From positions 1 to 38,568 of the forward strand of contig JAJBVP010000090.1 in assembly GCA_020859755.1 (NCBI GenBank): DNA of 38,568 nucleotides, read 5' to 3'. Position numbers and translations under genes: made by a program. This stretch comes from Bacteroidales bacterium (GTDB taxonomy: Bacteria > Bacteroidota > Bacteroidia > Bacteroidales > Muribaculaceae). This document shows, piece after piece, positions 32,059 to 38,568 of the stretch (its first letter is position 1; every line of letters begins with the position of its first letter). Below the pieces are notes generated by a model. That model saw only the letters and a program-made list of their open reading frames with translations, did not search any database and was not told the origin of the DNA.

Positions 32059-32672
32059 TGTTTGGTAGGAATATAGGGTGATATGTCGTGACCGTGGTGG
32101 GCGAGCTCGCGCACCATCGACGACGATACGTAAGATAATTCAGGTAAGGTGGGAATGAAGATGGTTTCGATACCCGCGAGGCGACGGTTGATGTCGGCCA
32201 GGGTCATTTCGGCTTCGAAATCCTTGACCGAGCGCACTCCGCGCAGCAGGAATCGGCAGGCGTGATCGCGGGCGGCGTCGACGGTGAGCCCAGTGTAGGT
32301 GATCACCTCCACGCGAGGCTCGGAGGCGTATAATTCTTGGATGCTTTGGAGCGTGCCAGCGGCACCGGGCTTGTCGATATTTTCGCCGATGGCGATGACG
32401 ATTTTGTCCACCAAGGGGAGAGCGCGCTCCACGATCGACGCGTGGCCGATGGTGAACGGGTTGAACGACCCGGCGAACATCGCGACTCTTGTCGACTCGT
32501 GATGGCCGTCCAAGGCCGGCCCCCCTAAGGCCCCACCTGGGGATGGCTTGCGATGGCCGTCCAAGGCCGGCCCCCCTAAGGCCCCACCTGGGGATGGCTT
32601 GTGATGGCCGTCCAAGGCCGGCCCCCCTAAGGCTCCCCCTGGGACTGATGCGTTATGAGATTTGGGAGTCAT
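32055..32672 (-). CDS. coaD: Pantetheine-phosphate adenylyltransferase with a repeat-derived N-terminus
   Basis: CoaD joins ATP and 4'-phosphopantetheine to give dephospho-CoA. The core is typical: [16 protein letters not shown] (phosphate-binding T-x-GH) near residues 62-76, [16 protein letters not shown], and [13 protein letters not shown]. The full frame has 205 residues against about 155-165 in the family. The first 60 residues include three near-copies of a 17-residue unit ([17 protein letters not shown]), encoded by a 51-bp DNA array. Starting at Met65 would cut the first beta-strand of the enzyme, so translation probably begins upstream, at the ATG (32672) or a TTG inside the last repeat. 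The ATG overlaps the parE end by 20 bp. The stop overlaps the peptidase start. Confidence 0.92.
   Translation of the reverse strand: MTPKSHNASVPGGALGGPALDGHHKPSPGGALGGPALDGHRKPSPGGALGGPALDGHHESTRVAMFAGSFNPFTIGHASIVERALPLVDKIVIAIGENIDKPGAAGTLQSIQELYASEPRVEVITYTGLTVDAARDHACRFLLRGVRSVKDFEAEMTLADINRRLAGIETIFIPTLPELSYVSSSMVRELAHHGHDISPYIPTKQ
32501..32650 (-). repeat. Family A array: three tandem 51-bp units between parE and coaD
   Basis: Units begin at 32501, 32552 and 32603 with GATGGCCGTCCAAGGCCGGC. The first two are nearly identical, and the third diverges at its right end. On the minus strand each unit holds CCCCAGGTGGGG (hairpin) followed by GGCCGGCCTTGGACGGCCAT. The array starts 3 bp after the parE stop. 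Because 51 is divisible by three, it keeps the coaD frame open. Confidence 0.92.
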
Positions 32673-34584
32673 CTTCCACTACGAGGTTATCAATGATGAA
32701 ATTTTGGCGCTCGGGGGTGTTTTTGCCCATGTAGAACTCCAACAACTGGGCCACGGCGTCCTCCTTGCGCAGGTTGACGCGGTCGGCTCGCATGTTGGGG
32801 CCGATGAATTCGCGAAACTCCTCCGGGGAGATCTCGCCCAGGCCCTTGAATCGTGTGATCTCGGCGTTTTGCCCCAGACGCTCGATGGCGGCGAGGCGCT
32901 CCTCGTCGGTGTAGCAATAGTAGATCTCCGAGTCGACATTCTTGGGGGCCGAGCCGCCGCGACGCTTGGACGTGCGCTTGTCGCGCACGCGGAACAACGG
33001 GGTCTGCAGCACGTATACGTGGCCTTTCTTGATCAGGTCGGGGTAGAATTGCAGGAAGAAGGTCAACAGCAGCAAGCGGATGTGCATTCCGTCGACATCG
33101 GCATCGGTGGCGATGATCACGTTGTTGTAGCGCAGGCCGTCGATGCCGTCCTCGAGGTTGAGGGCGGCTTGCAACAGCGCGAATTCCTCGTTTTTGGCTA
33201 TGACCACCTGGCCCTCACCGTAGGTGTTGAGCGGCTTGCCACGCAGGGAGAAGACGGCTTGCGTCTCCACGTTGCGTATCTTGGTGATTGAGCCGGATGC
33301 CGAGTCGCCCTCGGTGATGAAGATTGACGAGGCTTGCTTTTTCATCTCGTCGCCGCGGGTGTCGTTGAGGTGGATCGAGCAGTCGAGCAGCTTGCGGTTG
33401 TGCACGTTGATCTTCTTGGCGCGCTCGCGGGTGGCCTTGGTGGCCGCGGCCATAGCCTTGCGCTCGCGTTCGCTCAGCTGCACCTTTTTGAGGATCTCTT
33501 CAGCGGTTTCGGGATTCTTGTGGAGGTAATTGTCGAGCTCTTTTTTGATGAAATCGCCCACGAATTTTGCCACCGTTGGGCCCTCGGGACCCATGTCGCG
33601 CGAGCCGAGCTTGGTTTTGGTCTGGGATTCAAACACCGGTTCCTCCACTTTGATGGCCACGGCGGCTACCATGCCGTTGCGTATGTCGGAATAATCGAAA
33701 CTTTTCTGGAAATGCTCCTTGATCGTGCGCGACACCGACTCCTTGAACGCGGCCAGATGTGTGCCACCCTGGGTGGTGTGCTGGCCGTTGACGAATGAGT
33801 AATACTCCTCGCCGTACTGGTTGGCGTGGGTGATGGCCACCTCGATGTCGTCGCCCTTGAGGTGGATAGGCGGGTAGAGGGGGTCTTTGGTGAGGTTTTC
33901 GCCCAGGAGGTCGAGCAGGCCGTTGCGCGAGCGGTAGGTCTTGCCGTTGAACACCATCTGCAGGCCGGTGTTGAGGAAGGTGTAATTCTTCACCAGCGGC
34001 ACGATCCACTCGTCGTGGTATTGGTAGTCGCGGAAGATGGTGTTGTCGGGGGTGAAGCGCACGAGCGTGCCGTTGGGCTCCTCCGTGGGCTCGATGTCGC
34101 TCTCCTCAAGCAGCTCGCCGGCCGAGAAACGCGCGCGTTTCATCTGGCCGTCGCGCACGCTCATGATCTCAAACGATGTCGACAGCGCGTTGACGGCCTT
34201 GATACCCACGCCGTTGAGCCCGACCGACTTCTTGAACGCCTTGGAGTCGTACTTGCCGCCGGTGTTCATCTTGGAGGCCACGTCGACCACCTTGCCCAGG
34301 GGCACGCCGCGTCCAAAATCGCGCACGGCCACGCTCCCGTCGACGATATCCACGGTGATGCGCTTGCCGAAGCCCATCATATACTCGTCGATAGCGTTGT
34401 CAAGCACCTCTTTCAGAAGCACATAGATGCCGTCGTCGGCGTTGGAGCCGTCGCCCAGCTTGCCGATGTACATGCCGGGGCGCAGCCTGATGTGTTCCTT
34501 CCATTCGAGGGTTTTGATGGCGTCGTCGCCGTAATCGGCGTCAATAGCCTCGGGGGTTGTGGGGTCGAAGAGATCGTCGCTCAT
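32653..34584 (-). CDS. parE: DNA topoisomerase IV subunit B
   Basis: This is the ATPase subunit of a type IIA topoisomerase that unlinks replicated chromosomes. The 643-residue protein shows the GHKL ATP site ([10 protein letters not shown] with Glu59 and Asn63; FGRGVPLG), the transducer domain, the TOPRIM motifs EGDSASGS and DADVDGMHI, and the C-terminal [13 protein letters not shown] region. The opening [23 protein letters not shown] is typical of Bacteroidetes ParE rather than GyrB, and the length also fits. It is the first gene of an operon with coaD and the S41 peptidase. Confidence 0.93.
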   Translation of the reverse strand: MSDDLFDPTTPEAIDADYGDDAIKTLEWKEHIRLRPGMYIGKLGDGSNADDGIYVLLKEVLDNAIDEYMMGFGKRITVDIVDGSVAVRDFGRGVPLGKVVDVASKMNTGGKYDSKAFKKSVGLNGVGIKAVNALSTSFEIMSVRDGQMKRARFSAGELLEESDIEPTEEPNGTLVRFTPDNTIFRDYQYHDEWIVPLVKNYTFLNTGLQMVFNGKTYRSRNGLLDLLGENLTKDPLYPPIHLKGDDIEVAITHANQYGEEYYSFVNGQHTTQGGTHLAAFKESVSRTIKEHFQKSFDYSDIRNGMVAAVAIKVEEPVFESQTKTKLGSRDMGPEGPTVAKFVGDFIKKELDNYLHKNPETAEEILKKVQLSERERKAMAAATKATRERAKKINVHNRKLLDCSIHLNDTRGDEMKKQASSIFITEGDSASGSITKIRNVETQAVFSLRGKPLNTYGEGQVVIAKNEEFALLQAALNLEDGIDGLRYNNVIIATDADVDGMHIRLLLLTFFLQFYPDLIKKGHVYVLQTPLFRVRDKRTSKRRGGSAPKNVDSEIYYCYTDEERLAAIERLGQNAEITRFKGLGEISPEEFREFIGPNMRADRVNLRKEDAVAQLLEFYMGKNTPERQNFIIDNLVVEDDSQIS

Positions 34585-34606
34585 GATTTAGATGTTGTTT
34601 AACTCA

Positions 34607-34614
34607 CAAAGTTA
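34607..34614 (-). promoter_or_regulatory. Promoter -7 box of the parE operon
   Basis: TAACTTTG on the minus strand, a perfect TAnnTTTG, lies 22 bp before the parE ATG. A TTTG element at the proper spacing is lacking. Confidence 0.45.
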
Positions 34615-34644
34615 CGAAATTTTTTCCAAATTTCTTGAATCGGC

Positions 34645-34738
34645 AAAGGAGGAAAGGATAAAAGGAGGAAAGAAAGGGGGTAAAGAGGGAAAGATGGAAG
34701 GGGAAGGGGAAGGGATAAAAAAGCGGGAAGAGTAGACG
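34645..34738. repeat. Polypurine/polypyrimidine tract between a DUF6056-like gene and parE
   Basis: About 95 bp are almost purely purine on the plus strand (AAAGGAGG, GGAAGGGGAAGGGGA and similar). The transcript of the upstream gene would therefore end in a C/U-rich tract. The units match the AAAGGAGG blocks at 5015-5065 and 14853-14945. No hairpin terminator is seen. Confidence 0.65.
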
Positions 34739-34742
34739 GGGA

Positions 34743-36404
34743 TTAACGGCCGCGGTCGACGCGGGTGACGGCTCGGTACTTGATCTGGAGGTTGAGCCAC
34801 GGCGTGCAGTAGTTGTAGAGGTAAGCCTCAGTGCCGTCGGGGAGGACGCACGGCCACACGGCATATTGCCAATGCTCAATGCGGTCGACGGGATGGATGC
34901 GGTAAAGCAACTCGCGGATGGGCGACCACCCGGGCGTGCGTTCGCCGAAGGTTAGCGTCCAGTTGTAAGGCTCATTTTCCGTGCCCACCATCAGGGGCCA
35001 GATGCCGCGCAAGTCGTTGTCACCCGGAATTTTAGGCCACTGGTCGAAGGGCAGGCCTTCGAGGCATTTGGGGATGGTCAGGATCACCTTGCCGTCGAGG
35101 TCGGGACGGTAGTAACTTGTCAATTGATGTTGCACGCTGGTGAGGAACAACTCGTTGCTGTAGCGGTGAGGGATCCACGCGGTCCACCACGGGGCCATGT
35201 CCACCAGGGGCAATTCCGCTACCAAGGCGAGCTTCTCGCCCGTGGCCAGGGGCGCCACCATCTTTCGCTGCTCCTGGCTATAACGCCATTGCAACGATAT
35301 CAGCCCTGCCATAAACGCGGCCGAAAGCAGGCACGTCACGGCCGTCGTCACCCACCATGCCCAACCGCGGCGTATCGTCACCCCGCGCCACAGCATGGCG
35401 CCAATGGCCACCAGCGTGAACAGGTACATCGGCCACGCCACTCGCTCGAAGGCGAACATTGACACTCCCGTCCCCCAACTCAACACGGCGCCAGCAATCC
35501 ATGGCCATAGTCGCACCAACTCGTCGCGGGTCCACACCCATCCCTTGCGCCAGCCCATGTACAGCGCCACGACCGACACCGCGAAGAGGGGCCAAGCGCC
35601 GTAGATGATGCGCGTGATGGAGTATTGGAGTAGATCAAGCCACTCCCCGTCGGGGCCCTCGTAGCTCATGCGCCACAACGTTCCCGGCCCCCAGGTGGGG
35701 AGAAATCCCACGAAAAGCACCAAAAAGATTGTGAGCCGGCGACGCCGATTTTTTCGGCTTATTAACGGTATTAAGCTGAGTATCAGAAGAATTACAGCAA
35801 AGCCCTCATGCCACCACCCCGCAAGGAAGGCCGTGAGGCCCAGTATCCACATTTGCCCCTTGGTTAGGCCGGCAATGCGATAAAAATAGAGCCGCATATA
35901 CACGAGCGAGAGTATTGAAGGCGGCGCGTAATTGATCAGAAAGTCAACCGACTGCATGTTGTCGCCCCAGGGTAGCCAGAACCATTGCGTGAGGAAGAGG
36001 GCCGTCTGCGACAGCAAGTTGCACAGCCCTTTGCGGCCACCGATTGCCCACACGAGAGCCTGCCATAGCGTCACCACAAACACTCCGCAGATTAGCTGTG
36101 TCAACCACCACGGCAACAGGTTGAGCGAGTAGACAAGAAGATGCGACAGTCGGCAATTGAAGTAGATGTAGTGGTCGTGGAACGATTTGAGCACGTCGCT
36201 GAAGGTCTCCACCGGGGTTTTCTCGAGGTACATAAGGAAGTACCAATAATCGTCGCTCCACGGCTCGCAGATGATGCGCCACGCCACCGTCGCGGCGGCC
36301 AAGATGGCGACGACGGCCCATGCCGCGGGCGAGGCGCCCACGCTCCTTGACTGCTCGCGGGCGGGGGCGCCCACGCTCCTTGACTGTTGCTTCACTTCGC
36401 TCAT
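34743..36404 (-). CDS. DUF6056-like polytopic membrane protein, second of a pair
   Basis: The 553-residue protein has about ten to twelve hydrophobic segments and a C-terminal soluble part (about 430-553). An early acidic motif (EPWSDDYWYF) is followed by a conserved-looking loop (FNCRLSHLLVYSLNLLPWW), and DNMQSVDFLINYAPP recurs as DNMAGSDYAFNYFVP in the neighbour. The family resembles membrane glycosyltransferases of the GT-C type, but the function is not established. The N-terminus carries SRSVGAPARE and a second SRSVGA segment, both encoded by family B repeats. There is no other Met before the first membrane helix, so these are probably translated. The start overlaps the stop of the paralogue upstream by 4 bp. 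Confidence 0.72.
   Translation of the reverse strand: MSEVKQQSRSVGAPAREQSRSVGASPAAWAVVAILAAATVAWRIICEPWSDDYWYFLMYLEKTPVETFSDVLKSFHDHYIYFNCRLSHLLVYSLNLLPWWLTQLICGVFVVTLWQALVWAIGGRKGLCNLLSQTALFLTQWFWLPWGDNMQSVDFLINYAPPSILSLVYMRLYFYRIAGLTKGQMWILGLTAFLAGWWHEGFAVILLILSLIPLISRKNRRRRLTIFLVLFVGFLPTWGPGTLWRMSYEGPDGEWLDLLQYSITRIIYGAWPLFAVSVVALYMGWRKGWVWTRDELVRLWPWIAGAVLSWGTGVSMFAFERVAWPMYLFTLVAIGAMLWRGVTIRRGWAWWVTTAVTCLLSAAFMAGLISLQWRYSQEQRKMVAPLATGEKLALVAELPLVDMAPWWTAWIPHRYSNELFLTSVQHQLTSYYRPDLDGKVILTIPKCLEGLPFDQWPKIPGDNDLRGIWPLMVGTENEPYNWTLTFGERTPGWSPIRELLYRIHPVDRIEHWQYAVWPCVLPDGTEAYLYNYCTPWLNLQIKYRAVTRVDRGR
36324..36349 (-). repeat. Dispersed GC-rich repeat, family B, copy 4
   Basis: The copy has lost one G in the core compared with the ftsW copies. 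The loss shifts the frame inside the repeat, so the translated segment starts as SRSVGA and ends as SPA, two different frames of the same element. Confidence 0.8.
36355..36382 (-). repeat. Dispersed GC-rich repeat, family B, copy 5
   Basis: This 28-bp copy has one substitution (GCGGGGGCGCCC for GCGAGGGCGCCC). It is read on the minus strand as SRSVGAPARE, a different frame from that used in ftsW. It ends 33 bp after the end of copy 4. Confidence 0.85.
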
Positions 36405-38032
36405 GGCAGGTCGACAGCTATAATTTCACGATTGCGATCCAGCCGCCGGGCTTTCGGTAGCCAGTATAGCCAAATGGTGTCGGGACCTACCTCCACCGCT
36501 TCTTCATACATGTTGATCTCCATCTTGCATTCCCCGCTACGCCCAGCGACAAAATTCACCAGGCGATAAATGGGATTTGTGGCCCAAGTATCGGGAGCGA
36601 ATGTGACGATTATTCGGTTGTCGGCCAGACGATTGCGAAAAATAAGATATCCATTGGACACCATGGCGTCGCCATTACCGTCCACAGGCTTCCATTGACC
36701 CTTTCCCATGCATGTGGGCAACACTTTTATGCTCCCCTTTCGGGATGTATAGCCCATCATATCGAGGTCGAAAGAGGAGGTGGACGTTTGTGGAATCTGC
36801 AGCGTCCACCACGGGATTTCGCGGAGAGGGAGCACATCGTGGTAGACAACGCGTGTGGGAGCATCGGCTACCAAACGGTCCAATAGCAACGTCTCTTGGG
36901 AACAGCGCCGTTGCACCACGGCCACCGAGACAACCGAGGAACACAATGCCGTAAAGGCCACCACAGCCAGCGCCAATTTCCGCTGGCGCCACCAGGGGAA
37001 CATCTCCCATAACGTGCTGAACAAGAGCACGGCTCCAAACAATGTACAAAACCACAGCACCCTCCCGCGAGCCCCTACCCACAAGGCCAAACAATAAGAA
37101 AAAATCATGGCACTTATCCACACCGCATTGCTCTTGGCCCAACTTAGCACAAGTTTCCATCCGGCCTTCCATGCGGCCAAAAGTAATGCCAAGAGGCCCA
37201 TATAGAGGCCATAGCTTTCCAGCACGATGTTGACGAGAACGTACTGAGACATTCCCGAGGAAGAAAATTGGAATTCGCCGATGCGGTAGAGGTTTCCAGG
37301 GGAGAAGAGGAACAATAGCGCCATCACCACCATCAACAACCACTGGCCACGGTACCACCAGCGGCGCGGTCCCCAGAATTGGGGTGTGCAAAACAGTGCG
37401 GCGGCCAAGGGGAGCGACACTCCTTCGTGGCTGCAGCCAGTGAAAAAAGCTACCACCCACGGGAGCCACGCCCAACGACGCGTCACGAGCGTTCGTCGCC
37501 ACATTAACGCCATCGTGAGCGCCAACGCCGCTGGCACGAAATAATTGAATGCGTAATCACTTCCAGCCATGTTGTCCTGCAATGGCAAGGTCACCCACAG
37601 GGTAAGCCACATCACGGCCACGAAGCCCGGCGATCGCCAAGCCTGGGCACCGGCGGCAGCCCACGCCGCGAGCATGAACATGCAGGCCAAGCACAGGCCC
37701 AGCAGAGTGCGGGTAATCCACGCCGGGACGAGGTTGGAGAGCGTCTGCAGGTGGTTGCCCAGGCGAGCCGGGGTGTAAAGATGATGATTGCGGATGGCCA
37801 GCACGGCGTCGCCAATAGTCTCAATCTTAGGACCGTGATCAAACCAAAAACCCTCGGTCGATTCTGGGATATATTGGTATTGCCGGTCGTCGACGCAAGG
37901 CACGCACACCACCTGCCAAGCCACCATCCCGGCAGAGAGCAACGCCCACATCACCACCACCCACAGCCACCGAGGGCAATGGGACCTGTAGGCCTTATAG
38001 GGTCTATGGGGCTTATAGGGCATTTCTGGCAT
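36401..38032 (-). CDS. DUF6056-like polytopic membrane protein, first of a pair
   Basis: The 543-residue protein has about eleven hydrophobic segments and a soluble C-terminal part (about 415-543). Shared features with the downstream paralogue are an acidic motif after helix 1 (VPCVDDRQYQYIP), the DNMAGSDYAFNYFVP segment and the overall layout. The proteins look like GT-C-type or lipid-linked-sugar membrane enzymes, but no catalytic proof is visible. The first 18 residues (MPEMPYKPHRPYKAYRSH) are encoded by the left end of a degenerate GGCTTATA-type repeat, so the true start may be downstream or the repeat may have been captured as coding sequence. Confidence 0.7.
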   Translation of the reverse strand: MPEMPYKPHRPYKAYRSHCPRWLWVVVMWALLSAGMVAWQVVCVPCVDDRQYQYIPESTEGFWFDHGPKIETIGDAVLAIRNHHLYTPARLGNHLQTLSNLVPAWITRTLLGLCLACMFMLAAWAAAGAQAWRSPGFVAVMWLTLWVTLPLQDNMAGSDYAFNYFVPAALALTMALMWRRTLVTRRWAWLPWVVAFFTGCSHEGVSLPLAAALFCTPQFWGPRRWWYRGQWLLMVVMALLFLFSPGNLYRIGEFQFSSSGMSQYVLVNIVLESYGLYMGLLALLLAAWKAGWKLVLSWAKSNAVWISAMIFSYCLALWVGARGRVLWFCTLFGAVLLFSTLWEMFPWWRQRKLALAVVAFTALCSSVVSVAVVQRRCSQETLLLDRLVADAPTRVVYHDVLPLREIPWWTLQIPQTSTSSFDLDMMGYTSRKGSIKVLPTCMGKGQWKPVDGNGDAMVSNGYLIFRNRLADNRIIVTFAPDTWATNPIYRLVNFVAGRSGECKMEINMYEEAVEVGPDTIWLYWLPKARRLDRNREIIAVDLP

Positions 38033-38090
38033 TATGGCTTATAAGGCTAATGGGGCTAATAGGAGGCTTATAAGGCTTATGGGGCTAAAT
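37985..38090. repeat. Degenerate tandem repeat of the GGCTTATAAGG type
   Basis: Units of 9-12 bp such as GGCTTATAAGGC, TAATGGGGCTAATAGG and GGCTTATGGGG run from the spacer into the first codons of the membrane protein gene. There they encode the alternating PYK/PHR/AYR residues of its N-terminus. Confidence 0.65.
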
Positions 38091-38094
38091 GAAA

Positions 38095-38125
38095 AAAGCT
38101 GGCCGCCGATGGGGCGGACAGCTTT
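38095..38125 (-). terminator. Intrinsic terminator of the small lipoprotein gene
   Basis: On the minus strand AAAGCTG-t-CCGCC, a 5-nt loop (CCATC) and GGCGG-c-CAGCTTT form a stable stem, continued by TTT to give a run of six T in all. It lies 38 bp after the lipoprotein stop and is the clearest factor-independent terminator in the window. Confidence 0.8.
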
Positions 38126-38163
38126 ATCTCGTTTTTAGTAGGTGTTGTGCCTGAAGTCACTGA

Positions 38164-38364
38164 TTATTCAGCAACAGCGGGAGTCTCCTCAACAACAACT
38201 GCGGTGTCGGCAGCTCCGCTATCGGGGGTAGCAACCTCCTCCTCAACTACAGCAACCTCCTCAACAGCGGCGGTGTCGGTAGCCTCGGCAGCCTTATCGG
38301 AGCTACCGCAGGAGAACAAAGATACGCTAAAAACAACAGCGAGTAACAAAACTAACTTTTTCAT
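38164..38364 (-). CDS. Small acidic lipoprotein
   Basis: The 66-residue product begins MKKLVLLLAVVFSVSLFSCG, a lipoprotein signal with the lipobox ending at Cys19. The mature part is made almost wholly of Ala, Glu, Val, Thr and Asp (AAVEEVAVVEEEVATPDSGA), with no predicted fold or known domain. Small lipoproteins of this composition are common and abundant in Bacteroidales envelopes, and their role is unknown. The gene has its own strong promoter, a leader of about 45 nt and a strong terminator, so it is a single-gene unit that is likely well expressed. Confidence 0.85.
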   Translation of the reverse strand: MKKLVLLLAVVFSVSLFSCGSSDKAAEATDTAAVEEVAVVEEEVATPDSGAADTAVVVEETPAVAE

Positions 38365-38568
38365 TTTCTTTTTAATTAAAAATAAAACAATATTTCTTTT
38401 GCTTCAAAAACGCCACAAAGGTAAGGCTTTTTTTTCATCCACCAAATATTTTTCACGTTTTTTTTCACTCCGCCCCCCCAAAATCCCCATCTCCCCTACT
38501 CTCGTATGCACGAATAAATGAACAAACGACATCTCGATGAATCGAAAAAATCGAGTAGACGAGAGGAT
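38365..38568. other. Right-hand edge region
   Basis: Apart from the promoter at 38416-38446, this stretch is AT-rich with C-rich patches. A short inverted repeat CTCGAT/ATCGAG (38533-38538 and 38550-38555) lies at the edge. No coding sequence was recognised. Confidence 0.5.
38416..38446 (-). promoter_or_regulatory. Promoter of the small lipoprotein gene
   Basis: On the minus strand, TTTG (38446-38443) is followed after 19 bp by TACCTTTG (38423-38416), a full match to the Bacteroidetes consensus. The leader of about 45 nt is AT-rich with an A-rich stretch before the ATG. Confidence 0.75.

Noticed and set aside
32501..32650. CRISPR-like array
   Set aside because: The units are directly adjacent 51-bp repeats without variable spacers, and no cas genes are nearby. 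It is a tandem minisatellite-like array.

Overview
The window reads as chromosomal DNA of a GC-rich member of the Bacteroidales, plausibly Muribaculaceae or a close relative. That family placement is an inference. The evidence is the Bacteroidetes promoter type (TTTG or TTG, 19-21 bp, then TAnnTTTG), a Bacteroidetes-type dcw order, secreted proteins with C-terminal sorting-type tails, a PCMD protein, and a TPR/PstS-like/small membrane protein operon. Every recognised gene except prmC lies on the minus strand, so transcription runs mostly from right to left. I saw no tRNA, rRNA, CRISPR array or complete insertion sequence.

Region by region, in transcription order. (1) 38.4-34.7 kb: a small Ala/Glu/Val-rich lipoprotein with a clear promoter and terminator, then two overlapping DUF6056-like polytopic membrane proteins. 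(2) 34.6-30.4 kb: parE, coaD and an S41 C-terminal processing peptidase, with overlapping ends. (3) 30.4-27.6 kb: a secreted glycerophosphodiester phosphodiesterase-like protein and a GT32-like sugar transferase. (4) 27.4-25.4 kb: manA and prmC, which converge and overlap at their stop codons. (5) 25.0-21.6 kb: a secreted beta-propeller protein and a large secreted N-acetylmuramoyl-L-alanine amidase. (6) 21.3-18.3 kb: a small membrane protein, a PstS-like lipoprotein and a TPR protein. In related genomes this set usually follows exbB/exbD/tonB, which are absent here. (7) 18.0-12.0 kb: a secreted GH2 enzyme, then ychF, gltX and kdtA. (8) 11.85-10.37 kb: a run of very small membrane proteins, two of them visibly damaged, ending in a PCMD protein. 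(9) 10.1-0.8 kb: the division and cell-wall cluster rsmH-ftsL-ftsI-murE-mraY-murD-ftsW, without mraZ. A low-GC, truncated DUF1016-type nuclease gene follows 13 bp after ftsW, where murG would normally be expected.

The most unusual feature is a set of short dispersed repeats at gene junctions that have become coding sequence. One family of about 28-30 bp (core GCGAGGGCGCCCACGCTCC) occurs five times and has no stop codon in any of the six frames. It is translated in one frame in the N-terminus of FtsW and in another frame in a DUF6056-like protein, and a further copy lies untranslated before murD. A second, hairpin-forming family (GGCCGTCCAAGG plus an adjacent C4/G4 hairpin) lies just after stop codons of several genes. 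Between parE and coaD it forms a three-copy, 51-bp array that is open in frame with coaD. Separate low-complexity arrays (TTTAAAGG, AAAGGAGG, CTGAAAACTGAATA and GGCTTATAAGG types) fill other junctions, including those inside the dcw cluster. The pattern recalls coding palindromic repeats known from other bacteria, but I did not recognise these particular families.
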